Part shown: positions 26,201-37,500 of the stretch, in pieces | Layout of the letters: every line of letters begins with the position of its first letter | Numbering within the stretch: the first letter of the stretch is position 1 | NCBI RefSeq assembly: GCF_031755915.1 | Contig: NC_083379.1 | Coordinates: forward strand, 6,211,501-6,275,500 | DNA: 64,000 nt | Direction: 5' to 3' | Source: Ziziphus jujuba | Taxonomy: Eukaryota; Streptophyta; Magnoliopsida; Rosales; Rhamnaceae | Program-made: the position numbers and the translations under genes | Notes under the pieces: model-generated | Database searches by the model: none | What the model was told of the DNA's origin: nothing | The model's input: only the letters and a program-made list of their open reading frames with translations

Positions 26201-26506
26201 AATTCAATAATAATAATAATGCAAAATGCATTAAAATGGAAAGGGATATGAAATGAAAAAAGAAAAAAAGAAAAAAAGGTGCAACAAATTTGGAGAGTCA
26301 CATAAATGGGAAGGCAGACAAAAGAATAGAAAAGGTGACGTATGGTTGTCATCATCAGGAGAAGAATTCAGAGTAGGCCATTAATTATTTGTTGTTTTAT
26401 GTTAAAAAAAATTTATTAATTTAAGCCGCAGAGGGAGAAAGAGCGAGAGAGAGAGAGAGAGAGAGAAGCCAAGGGGTCACGTTGCTGTATCGCCCATGTC
26501 GGCTAC

Positions 26507-26700
26507 GGTCAAATGCCGGTGCCAGTCCAAAACAATACGTGTCGACCTAATATTCGATCTATCTCTTAAAAGCTACACAAATTTTAACACAATCGCACTC
26601 TATCTGCTTGTGTAAATGTTTGAATGATTGACCCCTCCAACCAGCACCACATTTATCATCACCACCACCACCACCTGTTTTATATTATAACCCTTCCTTC

Positions 26701-26738
<38 letters not shown>

Positions 26739-27188
26739 CTCTCTCTCATATATGCCCAGTACAACAACAACGCTTTTTGTTCGGTCGCTTTCCCTTTTGC
26801 ACTAGTCTTCGTTGACTTCTCTCCTCTCCTTCTCCTTCCTCCTTCAAAACACCAAACCCGGCCAGCATCTTTATTCTTCCTATGCTATTATAATAAATAC
26901 ACTTTAACATTCAAACCCCTTCTCTCCCCCACTTCTTTCCTCTGCGCGTGCCTTTCACGCCCCACTTTTTCTTTTTTCCCCATTTTTTGCACCCTTTTTT
27001 GGTTTAGAGTTTTTAAAATACGGAGACCGGGCCATTTTGTTTTTTTTTTTTAATTAATTAATTTGGCATTTAAAAAAAAAAAGGTTAAAAGAAAATACTT
27101 ACACTGTGAGGGAAGAGATTGGTCCTTTTCTTTATTTTATGTAAGGAGTAGAATTCATGTGTTTTGAATAAATTAAATTAGATTGACT
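26507..27188 (+). promoter_or_regulatory. upstream WRKY region with four W-boxes and pyrimidine-rich block
   Basis: W-box cores occur at 26,507-26,512 (GGTCAA, minus strand), 26,628-26,633 (TTGACC), 26,812-26,817 (TTGACT) and 27,183-27,188 (TTGACT). A pyrimidine-rich block (about 26,640-26,990) includes a long (CT)n run at 26,704-26,736. WRKY genes are often controlled through W-boxes in their own promoters, so auto- or cross-regulation is plausible. The block could also be the leader of a distal transcription start. Both points are inference. Confidence 0.4.
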
Positions 27189-27599
27189 TGACAACTTTTA
27201 CTTAACCACACTTTCTAGACCAAATTATAAGTACACGTATTATTACTTAAATGCTATATCTATTCTCTAAGATGAAAGGTATGCATGCAAGAAAACCAAT
27301 ATAATAATCTCATCATCACATAATAAAACCAAAAGGATTATGCATAAAAAAGAATAACGATTTTTCTTTTTAAAAAAAAAAAAAGAGAAAGAAAGATATG
27401 GGGATCTGTGTATAGTTCATAAAAAAAAAAAAAAAAAAGAGAGGCAGGAGTGAAACCAAAATAGTCTCCAAAATGGAATAAGATTAGCAAAGGACTATAG
27501 ATGTTTCCATATGGGAAGGCACTTTTTGGTGCTGTGATTGGAAGGTGTTGTTGTCGACCTCCTTTATAAAGTGATAATAGCAAGTCCAATTCAAACTTG

Positions 27600-27602
<3 letters not shown>

Positions 27603-27639
<37 letters not shown>

Positions 27640-27657
27640 AAATTCCAATATATATAA
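27603..27657 (+). promoter_or_regulatory. (CT)n tract and TATA box of the WRKY gene
   Basis: A (CT)n run (27,603-27,638) is followed by TATATATAA (27,649-27,657), 135 bp upstream of the WRKY ATG. This spacing fits a core promoter with transcription starting near 27,680. Confidence 0.5.
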
Positions 27658-27791
27658 TACTCTAAGACCCACATTTTTCATTACTCAGAAACACAAGAAA
27701 ACCCAAGTAGAAGTCTTGAAACGAAACGGCACAGAAAACTTCCCTATTGTCAAACCCTTCTTCTTCATAACTTCCTTTCATACCTTCTTCC

Positions 27792-29277
27792 ATGTCTGAT
27801 GAACTCAAAGACCTTTACTACGATCCATTCCAAGACGATGGTCAAAATCAAAAACTAGTAAATATTCCTCCCATTTCTGGTTCATCATCGATGGGTGCTG
27901 GTTATAACAACAATAATCTACAAGGGTTTGATCAATATCCTCCTTCTTCATACACGAGCTTCACTGACTGTTTGCAAGGAGCTGCTGGATCAGCCATGGA
28001 CTACAATTCAATCGCGATGGCTTTCGGTCTCTCGCCTTCGTCGTCTGAAGTTTTTTCATCCATTGAAGGAAATAATAATCAGAAGCAGTTCGATCTCGGA
28101 GATCATTTGAGTGGTGCTAGCCATGAGAATCCGGTGACTCCAAACTCTTCTGTTTCTTATTCTTCAACTGAGGCTGGTTTAGAAGAGGATTCCGAAAAGA
28201 GTAACAAAGATAGCAACCAGCAAAAAGGTTCGGATGATGGTGGATCAGATAACTCTAAGAATAAAGTGTAAGTTCGTTTAAATCTTTTTGCTTTTGAAAT
28301 CTAACATATATATATATATATATATATATGATATATAAAACCTGTTTTTTTTGGACATTAATGATCTTAATGGGAATGGGTTATGGAATTGATATATATA
28401 TATATATATATAATTGACACTACAGGAACAAATTAGCAAAGAAAAAGGGAGAGAAAAAACAAAAAGAGCCGCGATTTGCTTTTATGACCAAGAGTGAAGT
28501 TGATCATCTGGAAGACGGGTACAGATGGAGAAAATATGGACAAAAAGCTGTCAAAAATAGCCCATATCCAAGGTAATTAATTGCTTCAACAAATTAATCA
28601 TCTTTCTTGAACTAAAGCTTATAGTAAGAACAACATGTTTATTGTTTTTGATGGGTTTTTGCATTTGTATGCTTATATCCTTTCAGTTCTCTTTATATTT
28701 CTTCCTAGAAAGGATCGTGAGAGAATAATATTAATAAAATTTTGATGCGGCTTGTTTTCTTTAATTTCTGCACAACTTCTTGGGTTGATTGCCAAAAGAT
28801 CATAAATGAAACAATACAATATAATACCAAATCTGCTAATTCTGAGCAAATTGAACTAAATTAAATTACTTTGGATATATGCCATTTTGCAGAAGCTACT
28901 ACAGATGCACCACACAGAAATGCACAGTGAAGAAACGGGTGGAGAGGTCATTCCAGGACCCATCCACTGTGATCACAACTTACGAAGGTCAGCACAACCA
29001 CCCGATCCCGGCGACGCTTCGAGGAAATGCTGCCGCAATGTTCCATTCTTCGATGCTCACGACACCGACATCGGTTTCGAGCTTCTCTCAGGAAATGCTT
29101 TTTCAGATGAACAGCCAACAACAAGGTGGTGCTGCAGGATCTATCTTTTCACAACAAAACGTTAACCCTCTTAACCACCATTATAATCATCATCATCATC
29201 ATCATCATCAAATCCCTGACTATGGACTTTTGCAGGACATGGTTCCGTCTTCCATGTTCCTCAAACATGAACCTTAA
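27792..29277 (+). CDS. WRKY28/71-like: WRKY transcription factor, group IIc (WRKY28/71/8 type)
   Basis: Three exons (27792-28267, 28426-28572 and 28893-29277) join to 335 aa. The single WRKY domain has WRKYGQK at 193-199 and a C-X4-C-X23-H-X-H zinc finger (C213, C218, H242, H244), which defines group IIc. The intron after PYP (codon for R208 split AG|A) is the conserved R-type WRKY intron. The flank [20 protein letters not shown], the acidic/Ser-rich N-terminus starting [10 protein letters not shown], the motif [11 protein letters not shown] and the C-terminal KHEP are typical of the WRKY28/71/8/57-like subgroup. A Lys-rich patch (161-172) can serve as a nuclear signal, and a His run lies near the C-terminus. 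It binds W-boxes in nuclear DNA; relatives act in defence, salicylate synthesis, branching and flowering. Intron 1 is only 158 bp and carries a (TA)n run near each end. Confidence 0.95.
28305..28412. repeat. paired (TA)n runs in WRKY intron 1
   Basis: Two (TA)n tracts (28,305-28,329 and 28,392-28,412) occupy much of the 158-bp first WRKY intron. One lies 37 bases after the donor and the other ends 13 bases before the acceptor. Confidence 0.9.
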
Positions 29278-31677
29278 CGTACGTACGTAGGTACCATATG
29301 ACTACCTCCCTCTCTACTCAATTTTCTGATCATTGTAAATACATCTATATAATATACGTGTACTAGCTACCTAGGCTGGTTATTTGCTTGCTTATTTACA
29401 TCATCTTTGGTTATTTGCTTTCTTACTTACATGATCTTTCTTTCTTTTTTCTGGACTATTTAGAATATTACAGAAAAAAATATTTCACTTCGAATATCGG
29501 TTCTCATATAGCTCAATCAAGAAGTGAAATTGTTTTTCCCCTTTTTTTCAATGTATAAGCTTTGGGTATCTAGTTTTCAGAGAGAACCTAGTGTTTGGCC
29601 TAGAGGATTGCTTATGCTTTGCCATGAGTTTGTATAAATTAGACAATGAAAAAGATCCTCGTTGGGATTTTTGAAGGAGAGAAACAGAAATATATATATA
29701 TATATATAGATATAGATATAATTCTTCAATTTCCAAAATAATATTGCTTTTCGTTTCATTTTTGCCTCAGAGCGAATATGCATATATATATATATATGGT
29801 TTATCTTTATTTAGTTTTGTTTTGTGGAAACACAAATTTATTTTGAGTGGATCAAATAATTCAGATATATTATCTAAAGTACCATATAAATTTTCAAAGT
29901 ACATGTGACTAACTAGTAATATTAATGCAATAATTTGTCCCTTTTTACTATATAATTAAAAGTACAAAACAGGCTATGAATGACTACTGAACGCAATACT
30001 ATAATTGCGTACTCGTCTTGTGATGAGCCACATCAAATAAGTGGTACTCGTTCTCTTAGAATCCCAGGGCTTCGATCGGATAAAACTATATAATTGCTTA
30101 GCATTATATTTAAATTTGTAAATATTTATTTATATTATATAATTTCAGACGTATATATATATAATTTTTTTCTCATCCGTTTATTTAGGTATTGTTATGT
30201 TTCATTTCGTTCCTTTTGTTAACTTAATATGTTATTAGTTAACTTTGTTAATTAATGTGTATATTTTTAGCATTATACGTATAAAAACATTTACTCGTCT
30301 ATCTTTAAAAAGGTGTGTTAGATGAATTCAGAAAGAATGTCAAGAATTGTGGGAAAAAAATATATATATATATATATATATATAATAATCCAAAAAATCT
30401 TTGATAAAATTGATTAATAATATATATTGTAGACAGACAAAATAGAAAAGGAAAATTATTCAGGATTCCCACATAAAAGAAAATTATTATATATATTTAT
30501 ATCATTAAGTATGAATCGTGCTTGACTTCCCTTATCTTTCACGTCTCCTTCCCTTATAATTAGGGGCCAATTCAACCTTCTACTTTTTATCAATAATAAG
30601 ATCTGAAAAACCAATTATACGTGTCTTTATATATGTGCAGCAACAAGAAGCCACGTGTCAGCAAGATCTTTCAGATTGATGATTCTTGAATTATATATGT
30701 ATGTAGAATATCTACCTAATTTTCGGTGTAGAAATCCCTGTAACTATAATAATTATTTTTGCTATTTCATTATGTAAACTTTTCAAACGGAAAAGCTAGA
30801 AAAGAGAGAAAGTAGTTAATTTTTGCTTAGATCAAGATGTAATTCACAAAAATTTCATTCGATTACGAACTAATTTATGTCAAACAGAATTTCAATACCA
30901 GTGACAATATGCATAATACATGATGCGGCTGTTTATATATATATATATATATATTCATATTATATATTATCCTTTTTTATCATCACATGTCAGAATCAAT
31001 ATTTTTTAATTAATTAAACAGCACATAAAATTTTTAACAAAATAATTAAAGAGAGCTTAGAATCTTTTGCAGAAACATTAAGTAATTTAATTAGCTAGTT
31101 TTAATTATTATCTAAAACAAAAGGTTAGCCTGTTAGGCACGTCTATATGTTCATGGTTGGGCCAGAATTTGACACTACTATGCAGGCTTTTTGAAATTTG
31201 TTGTAAAATATACATTTATTATAGGATAATATATCAGTGTTCTCATAATCAGGTTAAACAAACCAAAGTATTATTATACAAGTCCAAAAAAAAAAAAAAT
31301 TATTATACATATATTCTTAGCAAAGTATTATTATAAAAAAAAATCAAAAAAATATATCATGAGAAAAGATTATGAATAATCATCAAATCTATATAAGGGT
31401 GATCTAATAAGTATAAATAACTATCATTTATAGTTTTTTTTTTTATATAAACTCTTTATTTTATATATATATATATATATATTTCAGGAAAAAAAATATT
31501 ATTATTGTATCTGTAGATACGCTTAGTCTTATACCTCAAGATAAGCAAGCAAAAAAGTGACTACAATACAACAACTTCCCGTGATTATGTGTACTTTGAT
31601 ACTCACTCTGATCTGGTCACGAAATCAGTCTGCTATGAACCTTTTTTAACTACCTTATCTTGTTCTTGTAATGTAGT

Positions 31678-31711
<34 letters not shown>

Positions 31712-33890
31712 GTATATATGCACTATGATATGGCATGCAACATATAATACAGTACTGGTTATCAATATCTATAAGTTTTGCCTTGTATATATTATTACCT
31801 TAACTAATTGTATAGAGGATTAGCATGTTCAATAATTAATTATCTCGAAGAATGTGTTGATCAATACGCAAAGTGTATGTTTTTATTTTTTTTTAATTTT
31901 TTTAAGATAATTATTGGTTTGAGTTTCTTTATTAATTACTATTCTTCTAGCTATATAGCTCCATTAATATATTCTTAGTCTTGGCACTTGGGAAATGATT
32001 TGATCCAAACAGAGAGTCCATTATAAGTGACATATATTAGTTTAGGAATTAATGAAAATATTCCGTTAGTCTTCTGATAGCCGGAAAACAGACTGTGCAT
32101 GCACAAAGCTTAGATATCATGATATCAACGTGATGGAGTGTGTATTTTTCTTCTTAAATATCAACCATCTTTAAATATATAGAATAAAAATTTGTTTGGC
32201 TATACATATTAGAATGTTATTTTTTGTTAAGAGTTGAGTGTTGTCAATTACATTTTTATTTGTGAAATGACTGCCCTCTTTTATTAAAGGTCCTCATTAA
32301 TTCCAAGTCTCATCTTGGTATTTACTTCTGTCCAAACAAAAAAAAAAAAAGAAAAAAAAAAAGAACGCTTTTCTTTCAATAAAAAGAAGAACATTAACTA
32401 TGAAACCCAAATTAATTAATTAATAACGTTATAGGTAATAATTAATAAAGGAGATTTTAACCCTATAAATGGCACAAGAAGTTAATTTGTTTCCATTTCA
32501 GTATTAAAAAAGCAAGTGCCTTACCAATAAATAAATAAATAAAGATACATCCAATTTTGATTTACATAAAGACAGTTCAGATTACAGAAAGTCATCCATC
32601 AAAATGCAACGTTTCAATACTTTTTTCAAATCCTAATAGATTCGTTATCTTATTTTGAATAATTATTTTGTGCATCCATTATTTTCTAAAAATTTTTTAC
32701 TCCATACAAAATATTTCTTACCAATTGAAGGGGGATTTTTTTATTAATAAATAAAATTGACCGAAAAGTAAAATTTTATTTAAAGTTTTATTTCATTAAT
32801 TTCGAACAAAGACAGATCTGATATCATTTTCAGAAATATTATGGTTGAATTTGCAATTTTAATTCCTTCTTGTTAATATGTCAAGGTCCAAAGACCAAAA
32901 GTAAATTCCATTTAAAAAAAACAAAAAGAAAAAAAAAAAAGCACTTTTTTTTTTTTTTTTTTTCCCGTTAGTACCAAATTTTTTTTAAAAATGAAAATGG
33001 ATTAGGTGGTTCCTTGTTATGGACATCTTCCAAGTTCTAAGCTGTACCCAACTTTGAGACGCAGCAGCAGAATCTCACCGCTTCCAATTTACTCCAATCA
33101 CTTCCATTACAAGTCATAATTTCAGCAAGACTCACCCACAAAATTCATATTAATCAACGGCTATTATTCAAAGTCTTAAGCATATCCAAACTGTTGTGGC
33201 TGATTTCAATGACCAATGGGACCATAATAGATTATTCCCAAAAAAAAAAAAAAAAAAAAGTGGGACCATGATAGATTCACACCATTGAAATTCTAATCCA
33301 ACCGGTTTTCTTATAATTTTAATTTTTATTTATGAATATTGGTGGTCTTTTCTTTTCTTTGATTAAATTCAAATGCCATTTGATTTTAGTTGATTTAGGG
33401 TTTGTTTGAAATTTAGCTATGGGAAAAAAAAAGAAAAAAAAAGAAGCTTTTGAGAAGTAGAAAAATGTTTATTTGCATGGTTTTGATTTTTATGTCAACA
33501 CTTTCTAACAAGCATTTTTGAAAAAAATAGGATAAATAATTTTCAAACTAATCCATAATTCATAATTGATTTCAAACAAGATAAGAATGTGGAATGAAAG
33601 TGGTCAGAAAATAAGTTCACCACCTAAGCGAGTAATGATCATAAAAATAGAAAAAAAGGTATAAAAATAGGAATTCCAACTCCCAAATCCCGAGCAAATC
33701 AGCGTCTAATAAAATTATTTGCTAATAATCATTCAAAAAACAAAAAAACAAAAATGTTAATATTAAAAAAGAGAAAAAAAAAAAAATTCCACAGTGTGTA
33801 GTCGGAAAACAAAAGCGCAACAAACAAGCAAAAAGAAAGCAAAGGAAGCAATAAACAAAGAAGGAAAGAAATTAAGAAAGATTAACATTT
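29278..33890. other. AT-rich spacer between WRKY and RWA
   Basis: WRKY 3' UTR is followed by about 4.5 kb of spacer dominated by (TA)n runs (29,691; 29,780; 30,360; 30,937; 31,458; 31,679-31,704) and poly-A/T. No gene was recognised. Confidence 0.5.
31679..31704. repeat. (TA)n microsatellite
   Basis: An uninterrupted run of about 13 AT units in the spacer downstream of WRKY. Confidence 0.9.
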
Positions 33891-33899
33891 TACAACAAC

Positions 33900-34019
33900 A
33901 AATCATAGTCCAACCGCTCAGCAAACAGAGAGAGTGAGAGGGACGTACCTTCCGACATTTTCTCTATTCTTTAAGCAAACGCATTAAACCACCTTCTCCT
34001 CCTTCTTCTTCATCTTCTT

Positions 34020-34056
<37 letters not shown>

Positions 34057-34317
34057 CTCGATCTCTGGCTAGGGTTTCCTTCTCTACTTCCTCTTCTTCT
34101 GATGATATTTATGTCAATGTCCTTTGGATTTACTGTATAACGGTTCACAGGTACTTCTCGCATCGATCTACGATCTCTGCATATGTAATTTTACTTTTCC
34201 TTTTTTGTAATTTGTTTTTTCTCTTGGTGTAATTGTAATGCGTTTTTGGTTTTTGTTGATTCAATTCGTTCGTTTGTTCCGGCTTTTCAGCTTTGAGGCA
34301 GTTTCGCGGGATCGAAA
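33900..34317 (+). promoter_or_regulatory. RWA 5' leader with CT tract, uORF and probable UTR intron
   Basis: A transcript-like, CT-rich leader begins near 33,900. It contains (CT)n at 34,023-34,052 and the plant 5'-UTR-like word CTAGGGTTT. A 12-codon upstream ORF (34,102-34,140) starts ATGATATTTATG and has three in-frame Met codons. A probable 5' UTR intron runs from the GT after TTCACAG (34,151) to TTTTCAG at 34,290. Translational control by the uORF is possible but inferred. Confidence 0.45.
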
Positions 34318-35300
34318 ATGGTGGATTCTGGGCCGATTTCGCCTGGTCAGGTGTGCGGTTTCTAATTTGATTGTTTATTGTATTTCTGATTGGATGATTA
34401 GGAGTTTCATTTGCTTTGGTTGAACTTTTGCTTGTGAAATTTTGTTGTAAGATCTCTGTAATCTGTGATGTTCTGCATTTGCTTTGTCGTGAAGCTCTTG
34501 ATCTGAAGTGGATTGCCAACGCAATTGCTTCTTGCAATGTGTTCAGATCTCTACAAGCTTCGTAAATTGATATTTTATTTTATTTTATTTTTTTAAGTAT
34601 GAGTTCATGGAAGAGAACAGCGAGTATGAGTATTACCCAGGTGTGTCTTATTAAGTGTTGATAGTGAATTTCTACTTGTCTACAATAGTAACTCTGGCAG
34701 CCCTATCTCAGCAAGTATGTATGTTGGTAAAATTTAGGATTCGTTGAATCAAACTAGTTGAGAGATTAGATTAAGTTGGAAAATCTGATACTGGAAATGA
34801 TCTTCTTCCCACTGAGCGTAGTGACACTAGCTGATTGAGAACTACAATATTAATACTGGCTTGTGATCTGGCTCTAAATCATCTTCGTTGGTCGTTTCAT
34901 CTTATTGTGAACCATATTAAAATCTTTTTGCTGGAAAGAGAAATGTATGCATGGGTATGGCTTCAATTTTTTTTATCTTTTTATTTTTTATTTTTTCAGG
35001 AGATTGTATACTTTCACAATTATTTTATCAATATTTATTGTATTTATGGTAACAAAATGGAGATTTAACTTAGAGGTTTAGAAGAACTAATGGGAAGGTT
35101 CTTGCTTCATACCTTATTTTCCAAACAGAGAGCCAACTTGGAAAATAGATTGGGTTGGCAGACTATCGACTCTATATAGTTGTTATGTATATTCTCTTAT
35201 AACAATGAGAAAGAAATAAGATCTTTTTCAAATATCTGGGATTTTTCGCAATATCTCATAAAAGGTTCACGATTCTATTCTATAGATAAAATTAGTTTTT

Positions 35301-35338
<38 letters not shown>

Positions 35339-35786
35339 GAGAAAGTACTTATATGATATTAGTTTTCCCGAATGCCAATTAATCTGTTGAATACATAGGA
35401 TGATTTTTTTTTCCTTTAATTTTATCAAAGAAATGCAAAATTCTTTGCAGATTTTTTCTGCTATCAGTTTAATGATGCAAGCTTCTCCCTTTGCATGCCC
35501 TCTTCTTTCTATTTGATTGTGTAGCATGCTTCTTTTATGTTCTGACCTGACATAAATTAATGAGATTTTGTGTCCCAGGTGTCATTTTTGCTTGGAATCA
35601 TCCCAATTTTTGTCGCATGGATTTATTCGGAGTACTTGGAATATAAGAAATCTTCATCTCCTCCCAAAGTGTAAGTTTCTTCCATTTAACATCATGAAGT
35701 ATGGATTTATTGAATCAAGATTATCTTCAATATTTGGTGAAATAATCTTCATCACTTGGCTTAAAACTATTACATTTTTTTTTCTC

Positions 35787-35817
<31 letters not shown>

Positions 35818-37461
35818 AGAAGAAAGAAAAAAAGGATATGAAAGATAAATTGATTCTCGTCTGATGCTCCTCTTTGGAAACTACCTGTGATAAGAGAATA
35901 AGATTATTGGAGAAATGCATCATTACTGTCGTTTGTTTCCAAGTTGCAAAAACTGGAAGTTTCCTTAATTTACATTGGTGTATATATATATATATGTTTG
36001 AACCAATTTAAATTTATGAGATGATTTATTTTGTTTGCAAAGTAATGAAGAATGGATTATATTTTGAAACAGCAGCTAGCTAGGAATTTTTTGCCTTCTC
36101 AATTATACGTAGTCCACTTAGGCTTCCTTTCAAGTTTGTCAAGAAAGAATCTTTGTCTTCCTATTTTGTGTACTTCATGACATTATTGGACCTGCGTCAG
36201 TGTCAATATGGAAACTCCCTCCTGTTGTTAGCTTTAATTGAAATAAAAATAATAAACAGAAACTGAAAACCGATATAAATTATTTTGCAAGAGAACGTGT
36301 AGTAATTAATATGGAGTAACATGAAGCTAAAGAAAATATGGAGTTTCATTGAACTTGTCTCTGGTGCTGAACAATTGAGTTTCCTCATTGCAGTCATTCA
36401 GATATTAATCTGGTTGAATTGGGGGAGGAGACAATCAAGGACGATGATCGTGCTGTTTTGATTGAAGGAGGTCTCACAAGATCAGCATCTGCAAAGTTTC
36501 ATAGTTCGTCCATTAAAGCAAATTTAATTAGGTTACTTTTCATGCTATGCTATATCTTTATTAATTTCCATCTTTATCGTGTGATTAGAAGTCTTTCTAA
36601 CCTTCTTGGCCTCATGAATGTCTAGGTTTCTGACTTTGGAGGACTCTTTCTTACTAGAAAATCGAGCAACTCTTAGAGCAATGTAAGTCACTGTTACTTT
36701 GAATATGAAGGTAGAAGACATAACAGTGATAATTACCTTCTTACAATCAAAGAAATAATTATGTAGGTCTGAGTTTGGGGCAATTATGTTTTACTTCTAT
36801 ATAAGTGACCGCACAACTATACTGGGACAATCTACAAAGGTATGCTTGTTCCACTTTCTGGTTCTATTTCTTTTCATCCCCATGATTCCTTTATCTTGGA
36901 TTAGCTTTTTTAAGAGGTGCTTAAATAAGTTTTCTTTTTCATGCTTAAATAAGTTATTTATGTATTCACCCAAAAAAAAAGAAAAAAAAAAGTTATTTAT
37001 GTGACAGAGTTCATATTTATAGTTTTAATTCAGATAGACAATATAGCAGCATTTACATGTGTCAATTATGTCATATGCCTGGGTGTTCGTAAAAGAATTT
37101 TTATTTTCAAGTTACTGTATCTCCTTACATAGAAATGTTACTGGATGGGGGTATTGTTAAAAACAATGAGCTGATGTTTATATTATTGGTATTGATAAAT
37201 GTTTTATGGTTTTTCCTTTGGACAGAACTACAATCGTGACCTTTTCATCTTTCTCTACCTTCTTCTCATCATAGTTTCAGCAATGACTTCTTTGAAGAAA
37301 CATGCTGATAGATCAACATTCACTGGAAAATCCATCCTTTATCTTAATCGCCATCAGACGGAGGAATGGAAGGGATGGATGCAGGCAAGTACCATTATTC
37401 ATAACAATATTGATAAAGAAGGTGCTTAGCTTTGTTTGAAACAGAATTGTGTGGAATGAAT

Positions 37462-37500
<39 letters not shown>

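Larger units (their letters stand above)
17701..26500. other. long AT-rich spacer upstream of WRKY
   Basis: This is the main part of the nearly 12-kb gene-free interval between TPK and WRKY. It holds many (TA)n runs (20,162; 20,606; 21,690; 23,225; 24,030; 25,600; 26,106), (GT)n at 21,333-21,359, homopolymers and short tandem duplications. A higher-GC island at about 24,490-24,700 stands out, but no coding family was recognised. No gene, tRNA or complete transposon could be supported. Confidence 0.5.

Noticed and set aside
26624..26815. Small open frame with His and Ser/Leu runs
   Set aside because: It is produced by the CACCAC and (CT)n tracts. It has no family resemblance, and the pyrimidine-rich block is better read as leader or promoter.
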